NCBI GenBank assembly: GCA_964345695.1
Contig: CAYFSC010000011.1
Coordinates: 1-30,180, forward strand
Source: CAYFSC01 sp964345695
GTDB taxonomy: Bacteria; Bacteroidota; Rhodothermia; Rhodothermales; Salinibacteraceae
DNA: 30,180 nt
Direction: 5' to 3'
This document shows, one piece after another, positions 7,766 through 15,334 of the stretch. The position numbers and the translations under genes are program-made. Position 1 is the stretch's first letter. The number at the start of each line of letters is the position of its first letter. The notes beneath the pieces were generated by a model, which saw nothing but the letters and a program-made list of their open reading frames with translations, had not been told where the DNA came from and ran no database searches.

Positions 7766-9889
7766 TCAGGCCGGGGTGGCCTCGGCAGTGGCCTGCTCTA
7801 CGACCTCTTCCTGCACGTCGCGCGGCATGGCCTCGTAGCGGCTGAACTTGGCGTGGTGAAGGCCGCGTCCGTGGGTGATGGAACGCAGCGCGGTGGAGTA
7901 CTGGAACAGTTCCGCCTCGGGCACCTGGGCCACAATCTTTTGAAACGGCCCTCTCGTCTCGATGCCCTGAATGCGACCGCGCCGCGTATTGATGTCGCTG
8001 ATGACGTCGCCGGTGTAGTCGTCGGGCGTCGTCACGCTCACGTCGTGGATGGGCTCGAGCAGGACCGGGTTTGCGTCCCGGAAGGCGTACTGGAAGCACT
8101 GCGAGGCCGCAATCTTGAAGGCCGCCTCGTTCGAGTCCACCGGGTGCATGCCGCCGTCGTACACGACGATGCGCACGTCGCCCACCGGAAAGCCGGCCAC
8201 CGGGCCTTCCTGCATGGCATTGAGAATACCCTTCTGGATTGCCGTAAAGAACCGGTTCATGTCGATGACGCCCCCGACGATGGCATTGACGAAGTGGATC
8301 TCCGCATCCCAGTCCGTTTCAACGAATTCCTCGCCCCGCACCTTGACGTCGCTTGGCGCGTCGAACGTCCCTTCGTTCGGCTCGACGAGCAGCGAGATAT
8401 CGGCAAACTGCCCGGCGCCCCCGGATTGCTTCTTGTGGCGGTAGGACTCGCGTGCGCTGCCCTGGATGGTTTCGCGGTAAGAGATTCGCGGGCGCATGTA
8501 CTCGACCTCCACGCCGGCCCGCCGCTTCAGGCGGTCCTTCGCGATTTGCAGATGCATCTCGCCCTGGCCGCTCAGCGTAAGCTGGTTCAGCAGCGAATCA
8601 TGTTTGAACACGAGCGACGGGTCTTCGGCCGTAATTTGGTGCAGCCCCTGCGCGAGCTTGTCCTCCTGGCCCTCCTGCTTTGCCCGCACCGCCATGCGGT
8701 AGCGCGGCTCCGGGAACTCGATGGGCGGAATGAGTACGTCGCTCTCGGGCGACCGCAGCGTGTCGTTGGTGCTCACGTCGTTGAGCTTCACGAGAGCGCC
8801 GATGTCACCGGCCACCATCTTCTGAAGCTGATTCCGCTCGTTGCCGTTGATGGCGTACATGGGGCCGATGCGCACCGTGGCGTCGGTGCTCGGATTGTCG
8901 AGGTCGAGGCCCTGCTCCAGCGTCCCGTGGTAGACGCGCGTGAACGAGTACTCGCCAACATGCTCTTCGGCCATCGTCCGGAAGATAAGCGCCACCGTGT
9001 TGCCTTCCGGGTCGGCGTAGAGCGGGGCGCCGCCAACGATTTCTGCAGGCTTCACTGCGGGCGACGGACACACGTTGTCGATGAAGCTCAGGAGACGCGA
9101 GACGCCGATCTGCTCTGTGGCGCTCGTCACGAAAATGGGGAAGAGATCGCGGTCGATCATGGCCTGGCGCAGCCCTTCTCGCATCTGGTCCTCCGTCAAT
9201 TCCCCCTGCTCGAAATACAGCTCCATGAGCTCCATGTCGTTCTCCGCAATGTCCTCCACGAGCGTGCGATGGAGCTCCTCGGCCTCCTCCTCGAAGGCCG
9301 CATCGATGGGCTCGACCTCCGGCTCCAAGCTTCCCTCCGGATAGTACAACTGCTTCATGCGCAGGACGTCGATGATAGAACGTGTGCCCTCGCCGCCGGG
9401 GATTTGGACGACGGTGGCCTCGCGCCCGAACCGGTCCTGGATCTGATCGATTAGCATCCGGAAGTCCGACTCGGCGTGGTCGAGGTGGTTGATCACGAAC
9501 ATGGCCGGCGTTTGCGTGTCCTCGCCGTACGACCACGACAGTTCGGTGCCCACCTGCACGCCCGAGCGCGCATCCATCACGTACAGCGCGGTATCGGCCA
9601 CCTTCATCGCCGAGATGACCTCGCTGACGAAGTCTGGATAGCCCGGCGTGTCGAGAATGTTGATCTTATGCCCCTTCCACTCTGCATGCAGCAGCGAGGT
9701 GAAAACGGACATCTGCCGCTCCTTTTCGTTCGGGTGGTAGTCGCTCACGGTCGCCCCGTCTTCGATGCGACCGAGGCGCGGAATGGCGCCGCTGGCGTGC
9801 AGCATCGCTTCTGAAAGCGCCGTCTTTCCGCTTCCCTGATGGCCCGCGAGAACGACATTGCGAATGTGGTCGGCGTCGTATACTTGCAT
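7766..9889 (-). CDS. fusA: elongation factor G-like GTPase (EF-G2 type)
   Basis: This 707-residue translational GTPase has the full EF-G layout: GTPase domain, domain II, and domains III to V (AGVEVEYMRPRISYRETIQG begins domain IV). G1 is GHQGSGKT (16-23), where standard EF-G has AHIDAGKT; G3 is DTPGYPDF (80-87); G4 is NHLD (134-137), with His for the usual Lys. The switch I region reads ERQMSVFTS in place of the ERGITI form. These changes mark the EF-G2/EF-G-like branch, whose members are often paralogues that do not replace EF-G in translocation; ribosome rescue or a stress role is possible. The gene stands alone, not with rpsL, rpsG and tuf, which supports the paralogue reading. A -33/-7 promoter lies upstream. 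Confidence 0.88.
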   Translation of the reverse strand: MQVYDADHIRNVVLAGHQGSGKTALSEAMLHASGAIPRLGRIEDGATVSDYHPNEKERQMSVFTSLLHAEWKGHKINILDTPGYPDFVSEVISAMKVADTALYVMDARSGVQVGTELSWSYGEDTQTPAMFVINHLDHAESDFRMLIDQIQDRFGREATVVQIPGGEGTRSIIDVLRMKQLYYPEGSLEPEVEPIDAAFEEEAEELHRTLVEDIAENDMELMELYFEQGELTEDQMREGLRQAMIDRDLFPIFVTSATEQIGVSRLLSFIDNVCPSPAVKPAEIVGGAPLYADPEGNTVALIFRTMAEEHVGEYSFTRVYHGTLEQGLDLDNPSTDATVRIGPMYAINGNERNQLQKMVAGDIGALVKLNDVSTNDTLRSPESDVLIPPIEFPEPRYRMAVRAKQEGQEDKLAQGLHQITAEDPSLVFKHDSLLNQLTLSGQGEMHLQIAKDRLKRRAGVEVEYMRPRISYRETIQGSARESYRHKKQSGGAGQFADISLLVEPNEGTFDAPSDVKVRGEEFVETDWDAEIHFVNAIVGGVIDMNRFFTAIQKGILNAMQEGPVAGFPVGDVRIVVYDGGMHPVDSNEAAFKIAASQCFQYAFRDANPVLLEPIHDVSVTTPDDYTGDVISDINTRRGRIQGIETRGPFQKIVAQVPEAELFQYSTALRSITHGRGLHHAKFSRYEAMPRDVQEEVVEQATAEATPA

Positions 9890-10022
9890 AGATCCGTTGG
9901 GTAGGTCGATGGACAGAACGGCAGTGAGGCATCGGAGCGAACTCTCGTGACTCCCCTGAACGCGGGCAAGAAAAGCCCTTCCGACACGTGGATCCTAAAC
10001 ATCGGCAGCGGCAAGGATTAAA

Positions 10023-10053
10023 GAACCATAAAATGAAGAACGAGTCAAGCAAA
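10023..10053 (-). promoter_or_regulatory. Bacteroidota-type -33/-7 promoter for the EF-G-like gene
   Basis: On the minus strand TTTG (10053-10050) is followed after exactly 19 bases by TATGGTTC (10030-10023). The known Bacteroidota housekeeping promoter is TTTG, 19 bases, TAnnTTTG, so the spacing is exact and four of six -7 positions match. This would give a leader of about 125 bases before the ATG at 9889. Confidence 0.45.
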
Positions 10054-10065
10054 GAGTCCAGGAAG

Positions 10066-10099
10066 GCCGCCCGGGTCTGGAACGAAAGATCCGGGCGGC
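10066..10099. other. long hairpin in the intergenic region
   Basis: GCCGCCCGG (10066-10074) and CCGGGCGGC (10091-10099) form a perfect 9-base-pair stem around a 16-base loop. It lies just upstream of the candidate minus-strand promoter and about 110 bases before the lipoprotein ATG. No T-run follows on either strand, so it is not a standard terminator. Confidence 0.5.
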
Positions 10100-10210
10100 G
10101 TCTGGCGCAGCTCCGCGGGATTTGCTCGAAATCCTCTCGGGGGGCGAACTTGCAGCGGTGTATTGGCTACAAGCGTCCGCTGCCAGCGTATCGTCGACCT
10201 CTGCTTTCCG

Positions 10211-10822
10211 ATGAGCCTTCGACCTATTCGCGCCTTCGGGTTTCTTTGCCTCGCGGTGGGCCTCGTGGCCTGCGGCGGCTCCGGCACGTCCCAGTCCTAC
10301 GAGCAGCGCGTCACGCAAGACCGCGTGCAGCGCGACATGCAGATGCGCGAGAAAAACAGCGTCATCGCGCCCAGCCGCCGCAGTGATTTCCGCGGACTGA
10401 ACTACTACCCCGTCGACACGTCCCACCGCTATGTGGTGCCCCTGCAGCACTACGACGTGCCCGATACGGTGCGCGTCGCGGAGAGCACCGGCACGGTCTC
10501 GGAGCAGGTGGTGGTAGGCACCGTTACGGTTCCGTTCCCGCAGAAAGCCGCGCCGCTCGTCGTTTTCAAGGTGCGAAGCGGGCCGGAGCGCGGCAAACTG
10601 TGGATTCCGTTTGCCGACTCGACCAACGGCGCGACGACCTACACGGCTGGACGCTACGTCGATCTGCAACCGCGGAGCGGCGACAGTGTCGTCGTGGACT
10701 TCAATCGTGCCTACAACCCGACCTGCGCCTACGATCCGAGCTTTGCGTGTCCGCTCCCTCCCCCAGAGAACCGGCTTGCATTTGGCGTTCCCGCTGGTGA
10801 AAAGAAGCCGTCGTTCCGGTAG
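10211..10822 (+). CDS. DUF1684 family lipoprotein
   Basis: This 203-residue protein begins with a lipoprotein signal (MSLRPIRAFGFLCLAVGLVAC, lipid-anchored Cys21). The mature part matches DUF1684: RSDFRGLNYYPVDTSHR, a central VPFPQ..APLVVFKV stretch, then LWIPFADSTNGATTYTAGRY and a C-terminal DFNRAYNPTCAYDPSFACPLPPPENRL segment, which is the most conserved part of the family. Members are widespread in Bacteroidota and Actinobacteria, and their function is not established. The ATG at 10211 was chosen because the signal peptide starts there; the frame opens at 10163. It sits 58 bases before the reductase gene and may be the first gene of that run. Confidence 0.85.
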   Translation: MSLRPIRAFGFLCLAVGLVACGGSGTSQSYEQRVTQDRVQRDMQMREKNSVIAPSRRSDFRGLNYYPVDTSHRYVVPLQHYDVPDTVRVAESTGTVSEQVVVGTVTVPFPQKAAPLVVFKVRSGPERGKLWIPFADSTNGATTYTAGRYVDLQPRSGDSVVVDFNRAYNPTCAYDPSFACPLPPPENRLAFGVPAGEKKPSFR

Positions 10823-10880
10823 GCGCGCGTTTTGACCATGATGTCGCTCTCCAACTCCCCCTCCCAATGCCCGACCTTTA

Positions 10881-11645
10881 ATGTCCGACCTAGACTCCCA
10901 AGTTGTCGCCGTCAGCGGAGCCAGCCGTGGGCTCGGCGCTGCCATTGCTCACGCCTTCGCTCGGGAAGGCGCACGCGTCGTGGTGAATTATTTTCAGAGC
11001 CAGGACGCGGCCGAAACGGTGGCCGCCGAAATTGGCGACCGGGCGCTTCCCGTGCAGGCCGACATTCGAGATCCGGATGCCGTTGCGTCCATGATCGACG
11101 CGGCCATCGATCACTTCGGAGATCCGGTCACGACGGCCGTGCACAACGCCTTGGTCGATTACCGCTTTGACGCCGAAAACCGAGAAACGGCCGACACGAT
11201 CGAGTGGAGCGCGTACCGTGCACAGCTGCAGGGCTCTATCCAGGGCGCGTTGAACCTCCTGCAGGCGTGTCTGCCCGGGATGCGGGAGGCGGGGCACGGA
11301 CGGTTCATCGGCATCAGTTCGAATCTGGTGCAAGATCCCGTGGTCCCGTACCACGACTATACGGCGGGAAAGGCCGGACTTCTGGGATTTGTGCGGACGA
11401 TGGCGAGCGAACTCGGGCCGGAAGGCATTGCGGTCAACCTGGTGTCCGGAGGATTACTGGACGAGACGGATGCCAGCGCTGCGACGTCCGACGACGTGTT
11501 CGGCATCGTCGAGCAGTCGACCCCGCGCCGCCAGGTCACCACGCCCGAGGAGGTGGCCGACGCGGTTCTGTTCTTTGCCTCCCCGTGGGCGCGCGCCGTC
11601 ACCGGACAGAATCTGATCGTGGATGGTGGACTTGTGATGCGCTGA
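10881..11645 (+). CDS. SDR family oxidoreductase (3-oxoacyl-ACP reductase-like)
   Basis: This 254-residue protein is a classical short-chain dehydrogenase. SGASRGLG (12-19) is the nucleotide-binding glycine motif, with Ser in place of the first Thr; ISSN (145-148) gives the catalytic serine; and YTAGK (Tyr160, Lys164) is the catalytic YxxxK. The stretch ELGPEGIAVNLVSGG and the final NLIVDGG match FabG-type reductases. VHNAL (87-91) replaces the usual NNAG. The best guess is a NAD(P)H-dependent reductase of a 3-oxoacyl or similar substrate. It lies two genes before accD, which hints at fatty-acid metabolism, but SDR substrates cannot be read from sequence alone. Confidence 0.85.
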   Translation: MSDLDSQVVAVSGASRGLGAAIAHAFAREGARVVVNYFQSQDAAETVAAEIGDRALPVQADIRDPDAVASMIDAAIDHFGDPVTTAVHNALVDYRFDAENRETADTIEWSAYRAQLQGSIQGALNLLQACLPGMREAGHGRFIGISSNLVQDPVVPYHDYTAGKAGLLGFVRTMASELGPEGIAVNLVSGGLLDETDASAATSDDVFGIVEQSTPRRQVTTPEEVADAVLFFASPWARAVTGQNLIVDGGLVMR

Positions 11646-11702
11646 CAACCGTCGGGACCGGAGCCAACGCGTCGACGCCTGCTCTTCCATAGCACAGCCC
11701 CA

Positions 11703-12410
11703 ATGGACCTTCTTGCGCTCGAAACAGCCACCGATACGTGCAGCGCTGCTCTCTGGCGAGGGGGGCGTGTTGTGGCGGAGGCACATCTGCATCGCGCCCG
11801 CATTCACGCCCGGCGGCTTACCCCGCTCGTTCAGGATCTTCTGGCGCATGGCGGACAAGAGGCCGACACGCTCGACGCCGTCGCCGTCTCGGAAGGTCCA
11901 GGATCGTACACGGGTCTCCGGATTGGCGTGAGCACGGCGAAAGGATGGGCCCTGTCGGCCGACGCGGCCCTCGTTGGGGTGCCCACGCTCGAGGCCTGGG
12001 CCGCGCAGGTCGTTCCGTGGGCCGCGCCCGGCGACGTCGCAGTGGCTCTGATCGACGCGCGGCGTGACGAGGTGTACGCCGCGGCCTACCGGATCGGTGA
12101 GAACGGGACGCTCGACGATCATGCCAACGTGGCCGCTCTCTCGGTCGATGCGCTGCCGGACTGGCTCGGCGCCGCGGGCGGGACACTCTGGCTGGTGGGC
12201 GATGGCGCGCCGAAAAGCCGCGAGACGCTGGCGGCCCACGCCGGTGACGACAGCCGCCTGGTGCCGACGGACGTGGCGCCGCCCTCCGCCGCCTGGGTCG
12301 CCCGCCGGGCAGGCCCGCGCCTCGACGCCGGAGAGGTCGCGGACGTTGCCACGTTCGAGCCGTTCTACCTCAAGGCCTTCCACGGCACGCCCTCTCCGTC
12401 GCCGCTGTAA
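11703..12410 (+). CDS. tsaB: tRNA threonylcarbamoyladenosine biosynthesis protein TsaB
   Basis: This 235-residue protein is TsaB (YeaZ), the partner of TsaD and TsaE in making the t6A base at position 37 of ANN-decoding tRNAs. The N terminus MDLLALETATDTCSAAL is the ASKHA phosphate-1 region of the family. RIHARRLTPLVQDLL and AVAVSEGPGSYTGLRIG with STAKGWAL are the conserved TsaB segments that form the TsaD interface. Length is normal. It starts 57 bases after the reductase gene and is followed by accD after 95 bases, so the three are probably co-transcribed. The other t6A genes are not in the window. Confidence 0.93.
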   Translation: MDLLALETATDTCSAALWRGGRVVAEAHLHRARIHARRLTPLVQDLLAHGGQEADTLDAVAVSEGPGSYTGLRIGVSTAKGWALSADAALVGVPTLEAWAAQVVPWAAPGDVAVALIDARRDEVYAAAYRIGENGTLDDHANVAALSVDALPDWLGAAGGTLWLVGDGAPKSRETLAAHAGDDSRLVPTDVAPPSAAWVARRAGPRLDAGEVADVATFEPFYLKAFHGTPSPSPL

Positions 12411-12505
12411 CGCGATGGGACGCACCCGACGCGCGCCGAACGGACCGAGGCGCCGTCCGTAGCACGCTCTTTGCACGTAATTTCTCACAACTTGCTCCCA
12501 ACAGC

Positions 12506-13351
12506 ATGGCCTGGTTCAAGCGGAAAAAAGCCGGCATCCTCACCACCCGCGACGAGCAGAACGAGGTGCCGGAGGGCCAGTGGGTCAAGTGTCCAAAGAC
12601 CGACGAGATCGTCAACCGGCGCGAGCTGGAGGACAATCTGCTCGTGTTTCCCGGTTCGGGGCATCACTTCGGCATGGACAGCCACCGCTACTTCAACTTC
12701 CTGTTTGACGAGGGCGACTACACGCTGCACGACACCGATCTGGTGTCGCGCGATCCGCTCAATTTCGAGGACCGCAAGCCCTACACCCAGCGGCTGGAGT
12801 CGGCGCGCGAGAAAACCAACCAGAACGAAGCCGTGCGCTCGGCAACCGGCACCCTCGGCGACCATCCGGTGTCGATGGCCGCGATGGATTTTAGCTTCAT
12901 CGGCGGATCGATGGGATCGGTCGTCGGCGAGATCGTGGCCCGTGCCATCAAGCGGGCCTACACCGAAGAGCGGCCGCTCATCACGATCGCGCAGAGTGGC
13001 GGCGCGCGCATGATGGAGGGGGCACTCAGCCTCATGCAGATGGCCAAGACAAGCGCGCACCTCACGCGCCTCGACGATGCCGGACTGCCGTTTATCTCCA
13101 TTCTCACGCACCCCACCACCGGCGGCGTGACGGCCTCCTTCGCCATGCTGGGCGACATCCACATCGCTGAACCGGAGGCGCTCATCGGCTTTGCCGGGCC
13201 GCGTGTCATTCGCGAAACCATCGGCTCGGACCTTCCCGAGGGCTTTCAGCGCTCGGAGTTTCTACAGGAGCACGGCTTCGTCGATATGATCGTCGACCGA
13301 CGCCGCCTCCGCGAGCGCCTCGTTCACCTCCTCAACCTACTGATGGAATAG
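12506..13351 (+). CDS. accD: acetyl-CoA carboxylase carboxyltransferase subunit beta, zinc ribbon degenerate
   Basis: This 281-residue protein is the beta subunit of the carboxyltransferase that makes malonyl-CoA, the first step of fatty-acid synthesis. The crotonase-like domain is complete: SVVGEIVARAIKRA, LITIAQSGGARMMEG and a LTHPTTGGVTASFAMLGD stretch, then GFAGPRVIRETIG. The N terminus normally carries four zinc cysteines (two CxxC pairs). Here only Cys29 remains; the other three positions are Thr32, Phe48 and Ser51, while the surrounding fold (WVKCP...LEDNL...GHHF) is kept. The protein must therefore hold this segment without zinc, a change I believe also occurs in some other Bacteroidota. 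No accA is in the window. Confidence 0.94.
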   Translation: MAWFKRKKAGILTTRDEQNEVPEGQWVKCPKTDEIVNRRELEDNLLVFPGSGHHFGMDSHRYFNFLFDEGDYTLHDTDLVSRDPLNFEDRKPYTQRLESAREKTNQNEAVRSATGTLGDHPVSMAAMDFSFIGGSMGSVVGEIVARAIKRAYTEERPLITIAQSGGARMMEGALSLMQMAKTSAHLTRLDDAGLPFISILTHPTTGGVTASFAMLGDIHIAEPEALIGFAGPRVIRETIGSDLPEGFQRSEFLQEHGFVDMIVDRRRLRERLVHLLNLLME

Positions 13352-13429
13352 GGCGTTTTGGGTTGCGCGTTGTGGGTTGGGGGTTGCAGGACGCGGAACC
13401 CCAAACTCGAAACTCCGAACGCAAGGGCG
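13352..13429. repeat. inverted 7-base repeat array between accD and the DUF3179 gene
   Basis: The gap between the convergent stop codons is made of two arms. The left arm has five 7-base units in phase (GCGTTTT, GGGTTGC, GCGTTGT, GGGTTGG, GGGTTGC). After a short centre, the right arm reads on the other strand as four units of the same type (GCGTTCG, GAGTTTC, GAGTTTG, GGGTTCC). The pattern is GNGTTNN. The arms can pair imperfectly, so a transcript from either gene would end in a long stem. A second copy of this design lies at 15896-16040. Confidence 0.75.
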
Positions 13430-14572
13430 TTAGCCCGCCGCCTGGTAGAGGTCCGTCTCCGGGCGGAAGGCGAACCAGGCGAAGGCAAAGTAGTCGCCGT
13501 GATTGATCCGGTCGAGCTGGGTGCCGCGCAGTTCGCCCTCGACGGCCCGGCCCGCCACCGTCCACAGGCTGCCGGTCTGCTCGTCTTTGAACTGTCCGTC
13601 GCCCGCGTAGGTGAAGGTCAGCGTGCGGCCGTCCACCCGGCGGTCGAAGACCCCGGTGGAGCCGATTTCCTTCGATCGGGAAATCTGTGACGCGTCGAGG
13701 GCACTCACGGCGCCCGGCGCGTGAAACACCGTCAGCGGCTGTCCAGCGACTGCGTCGTTTACGACGTTCTTCTCCTTCGTCACCGAGCGCGGGTACGCCT
13801 TGTGCGTGTCGCCGATGCTAATCGTGACGACCTTCTCCATCGGTGGCAGCTTGCCGTTTTCCGGACCGTCATACAGAAACGGTTTCTTGTCGACGTCGTC
13901 GTAGCCCGCGTACGGGTTCCGCCCGTACGGCCGGTTGTGGCCCGTGTCGCGCGAGAGCACCTCGCCGCTCGGGAAGTTCTTCCGGAACTGCCGGAACGAA
14001 AGAATCTGTGCGGGCAGCTGCTCCAGTGTCTGGCCCGTGCGGTCGCCGACGATGCCCTCACCCGTAAACTGTTGCCACAGGGTTTCCGTCTTGCGGTCGT
14101 ACATCACGAGGTCCGACTTCCGCAGCATTCCGCTTACGCCGAACTCCACCGGCTCGCCGTCCAGCGTCCGCTTGAACACGATGGCGCTGTAGCAGAGCGG
14201 GCAGAAGGTGACGGCCACGGGCGTGCCCCCGATCCGGTCGTTCACGATCTCGTGAAAGGTGAGAATCTGCAGCGGATAGGCCCGGGCCTCGCCGTTCAGC
14301 TCCAGTGCGATCACGGGCTCCTGCGGCTCGATCCAGTCGCTGGCCTGGCTCGGCGCCACAAACCTCGGATTATCGATGGACGGGATCCCGTCCTTCGGTG
14401 GGCCGCCGCTCCGCAGCTCCGACAGGTCGATGTTGTACGTCGACAGATCCGTATTGAACTGACGAAGCGCACTCGGGGCATCGGCGGGGAGGGACTGCGC
14501 AGCCGCTCCGACCACGGATAGGCCGAGCACGAGAACAAGAACAGAGGTCAGTCGCGACAGGGAAGGAACCAT
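13430..14572 (-). CDS. DUF3179 domain secreted protein
   Basis: This 380-residue protein starts with a signal peptide (MVPSLSRLTSVLVLVLGLSV, cut near AAAQS). The mature part is the DUF3179 family: IPSIDNPRFV, then PVIALELNGEARAYPLQIL, FHEIVND, and the cysteine motif VTFCPLCYSAIVF (Cys124, Cys127), followed by SGMLRKSDLVMYDR, TETLWQQFTGEG and a C-terminal TGSLWTVAGRAVEG stretch. The paired cysteines and the conserved His107 suggest metal or heme-like binding, but no function is established. The gene converges on accD and is divergent from the DoxX gene. No partner gene was identified. Confidence 0.86.
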   Translation of the reverse strand: MVPSLSRLTSVLVLVLGLSVVGAAAQSLPADAPSALRQFNTDLSTYNIDLSELRSGGPPKDGIPSIDNPRFVAPSQASDWIEPQEPVIALELNGEARAYPLQILTFHEIVNDRIGGTPVAVTFCPLCYSAIVFKRTLDGEPVEFGVSGMLRKSDLVMYDRKTETLWQQFTGEGIVGDRTGQTLEQLPAQILSFRQFRKNFPSGEVLSRDTGHNRPYGRNPYAGYDDVDKKPFLYDGPENGKLPPMEKVVTISIGDTHKAYPRSVTKEKNVVNDAVAGQPLTVFHAPGAVSALDASQISRSKEIGSTGVFDRRVDGRTLTFTYAGDGQFKDEQTGSLWTVAGRAVEGELRGTQLDRINHGDYFAFAWFAFRPETDLYQAAG

Positions 14573-14760
14573 GGGATCGGCCGGGTTCGTGACAGGGACA
14601 GATACTTCTTGGAGGGGACTTTAGAGGGTCCAGCCACGTCATTCGTTACGGAACCCGTACGCCGAGCAGGGGCACGCCGCGACGAAACATGAGAACAGCG
14701 GAGGATCGCAGGCTTGTGGTGTAACTTTATGTGTGGCAACAGGCACAAGAAGAGGCAGTG

Positions 14761-14788
14761 CGAGGCGAAGGGCTCTGCCTTCGCGTCG
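14761..14788 (+). other. hairpin before the DoxX-like gene
   Basis: GCGAAGG (14765-14771) pairs with CCTTCGC (14778-14784) around a 6-base loop, and three further pairs form outside a G-G mismatch. It ends 38 bases before the ATG at 14827, so it would sit in the leader RNA. A possible -7-like box, TAACTTTA, lies at 14722-14729, but no -33 element is placed correctly. Confidence 0.35.
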
Positions 14789-14826
14789 ATCGACCCTGTT
14801 TCCTTCCACGAATGGCTTGCAGACCC

Positions 14827-15231
14827 ATGAATCAACTTCGCGCTTTTGCTCCTCACGCTCACTGGCTGCTCCGCATTGCGCTCGCCAGCGTCTTCCTGTT
14901 CCATGGCATCGGCAAGTTTGCGGACCTTGCCGGCACCGCACAAATGATGGGCGGCATGCCGATGGCCGTCCTGGCCGCCGTGATGGAGACGGGAGGGGGC
15001 GCGCTGATCGTGGCGGGCGCCTTCGGCAACGACCTGCTGACCCGCCTCGGCGGCCTCGTTCTCGCTCCGGTCATGGCTGGCGCCATCGCGATGGTGCACT
15101 GGGGCCAGTGGAGCTTCATGTCCACCGAATCCCACCCCATGGGAGGGATGGAATTTCAGGTCACACTCCTCATGATCTCGCTCTACTTCCTGATCGTCGG
15201 GAACGACCAGCCGGTTCCCGAAGCGTCGTAA
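14827..15231 (+). CDS. DoxX family membrane protein
   Basis: This 134-residue protein has four predicted membrane segments: ALASVFLFHGIGKFADL, MAVLAAVMETGGGALIVAGA, GGLVLAPVMAGAIAMVH and VTLLMISLYFLIVG. The first, with FLFHGIGKF, and the ETGGGALIVAG segment are typical of the DoxX group. DoxX proteins occur with quinone or thiol redox systems in several bacteria, but most members, including this one, have no assigned role. The ATG at 14827 (MNQLRAF) was preferred over 14731, because the extra N-terminal stretch is unlike the family. A strong terminator follows 26 bases after the stop. Confidence 0.84.
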   Translation: MNQLRAFAPHAHWLLRIALASVFLFHGIGKFADLAGTAQMMGGMPMAVLAAVMETGGGALIVAGAFGNDLLTRLGGLVLAPVMAGAIAMVHWGQWSFMSTESHPMGGMEFQVTLLMISLYFLIVGNDQPVPEAS

Positions 15232-15256
15232 CCTGGTTCCCCACCCGACGCTATCC

Positions 15257-15300
15257 GAAAGGCGGCTGTGGCGTGAATGACCACAGCCGCCTTTTCTTTT
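15257..15300 (+). terminator. intrinsic terminator of the DoxX-like gene
   Basis: GGCGGCTGTGG (15261-15271) pairs perfectly with CCACAGCCGCC (15281-15291) around a 9-base loop and is followed by TTTTCTTTT. An A-run before the stem extends the pairing. It lies between convergent genes and may also act for the AhpD-like gene on the other strand, though less well. Confidence 0.9.
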
Positions 15301-15334
15301 CTCGATGGATGCACTCCCCATCTGCATCCATGGG

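Larger units (their letters stand above)
9890..10210. other. intergenic region between divergent genes
   Basis: This 321-base gap separates the start of the EF-G-like gene (minus) from the start of the DUF1684 lipoprotein gene (plus). It holds a probable minus-strand promoter (10023-10053) and a long hairpin (10066-10099). No open frame in it has gene-like codon use. A plus-strand promoter for the lipoprotein gene could not be assigned. Confidence 0.7.

Noticed and set aside
7853..9454. 533-residue plus-strand open frame opposite the EF-G-like gene
   Set aside because: It is antisense to a well-supported GTPase gene; its length comes from high G+C and lack of stops.
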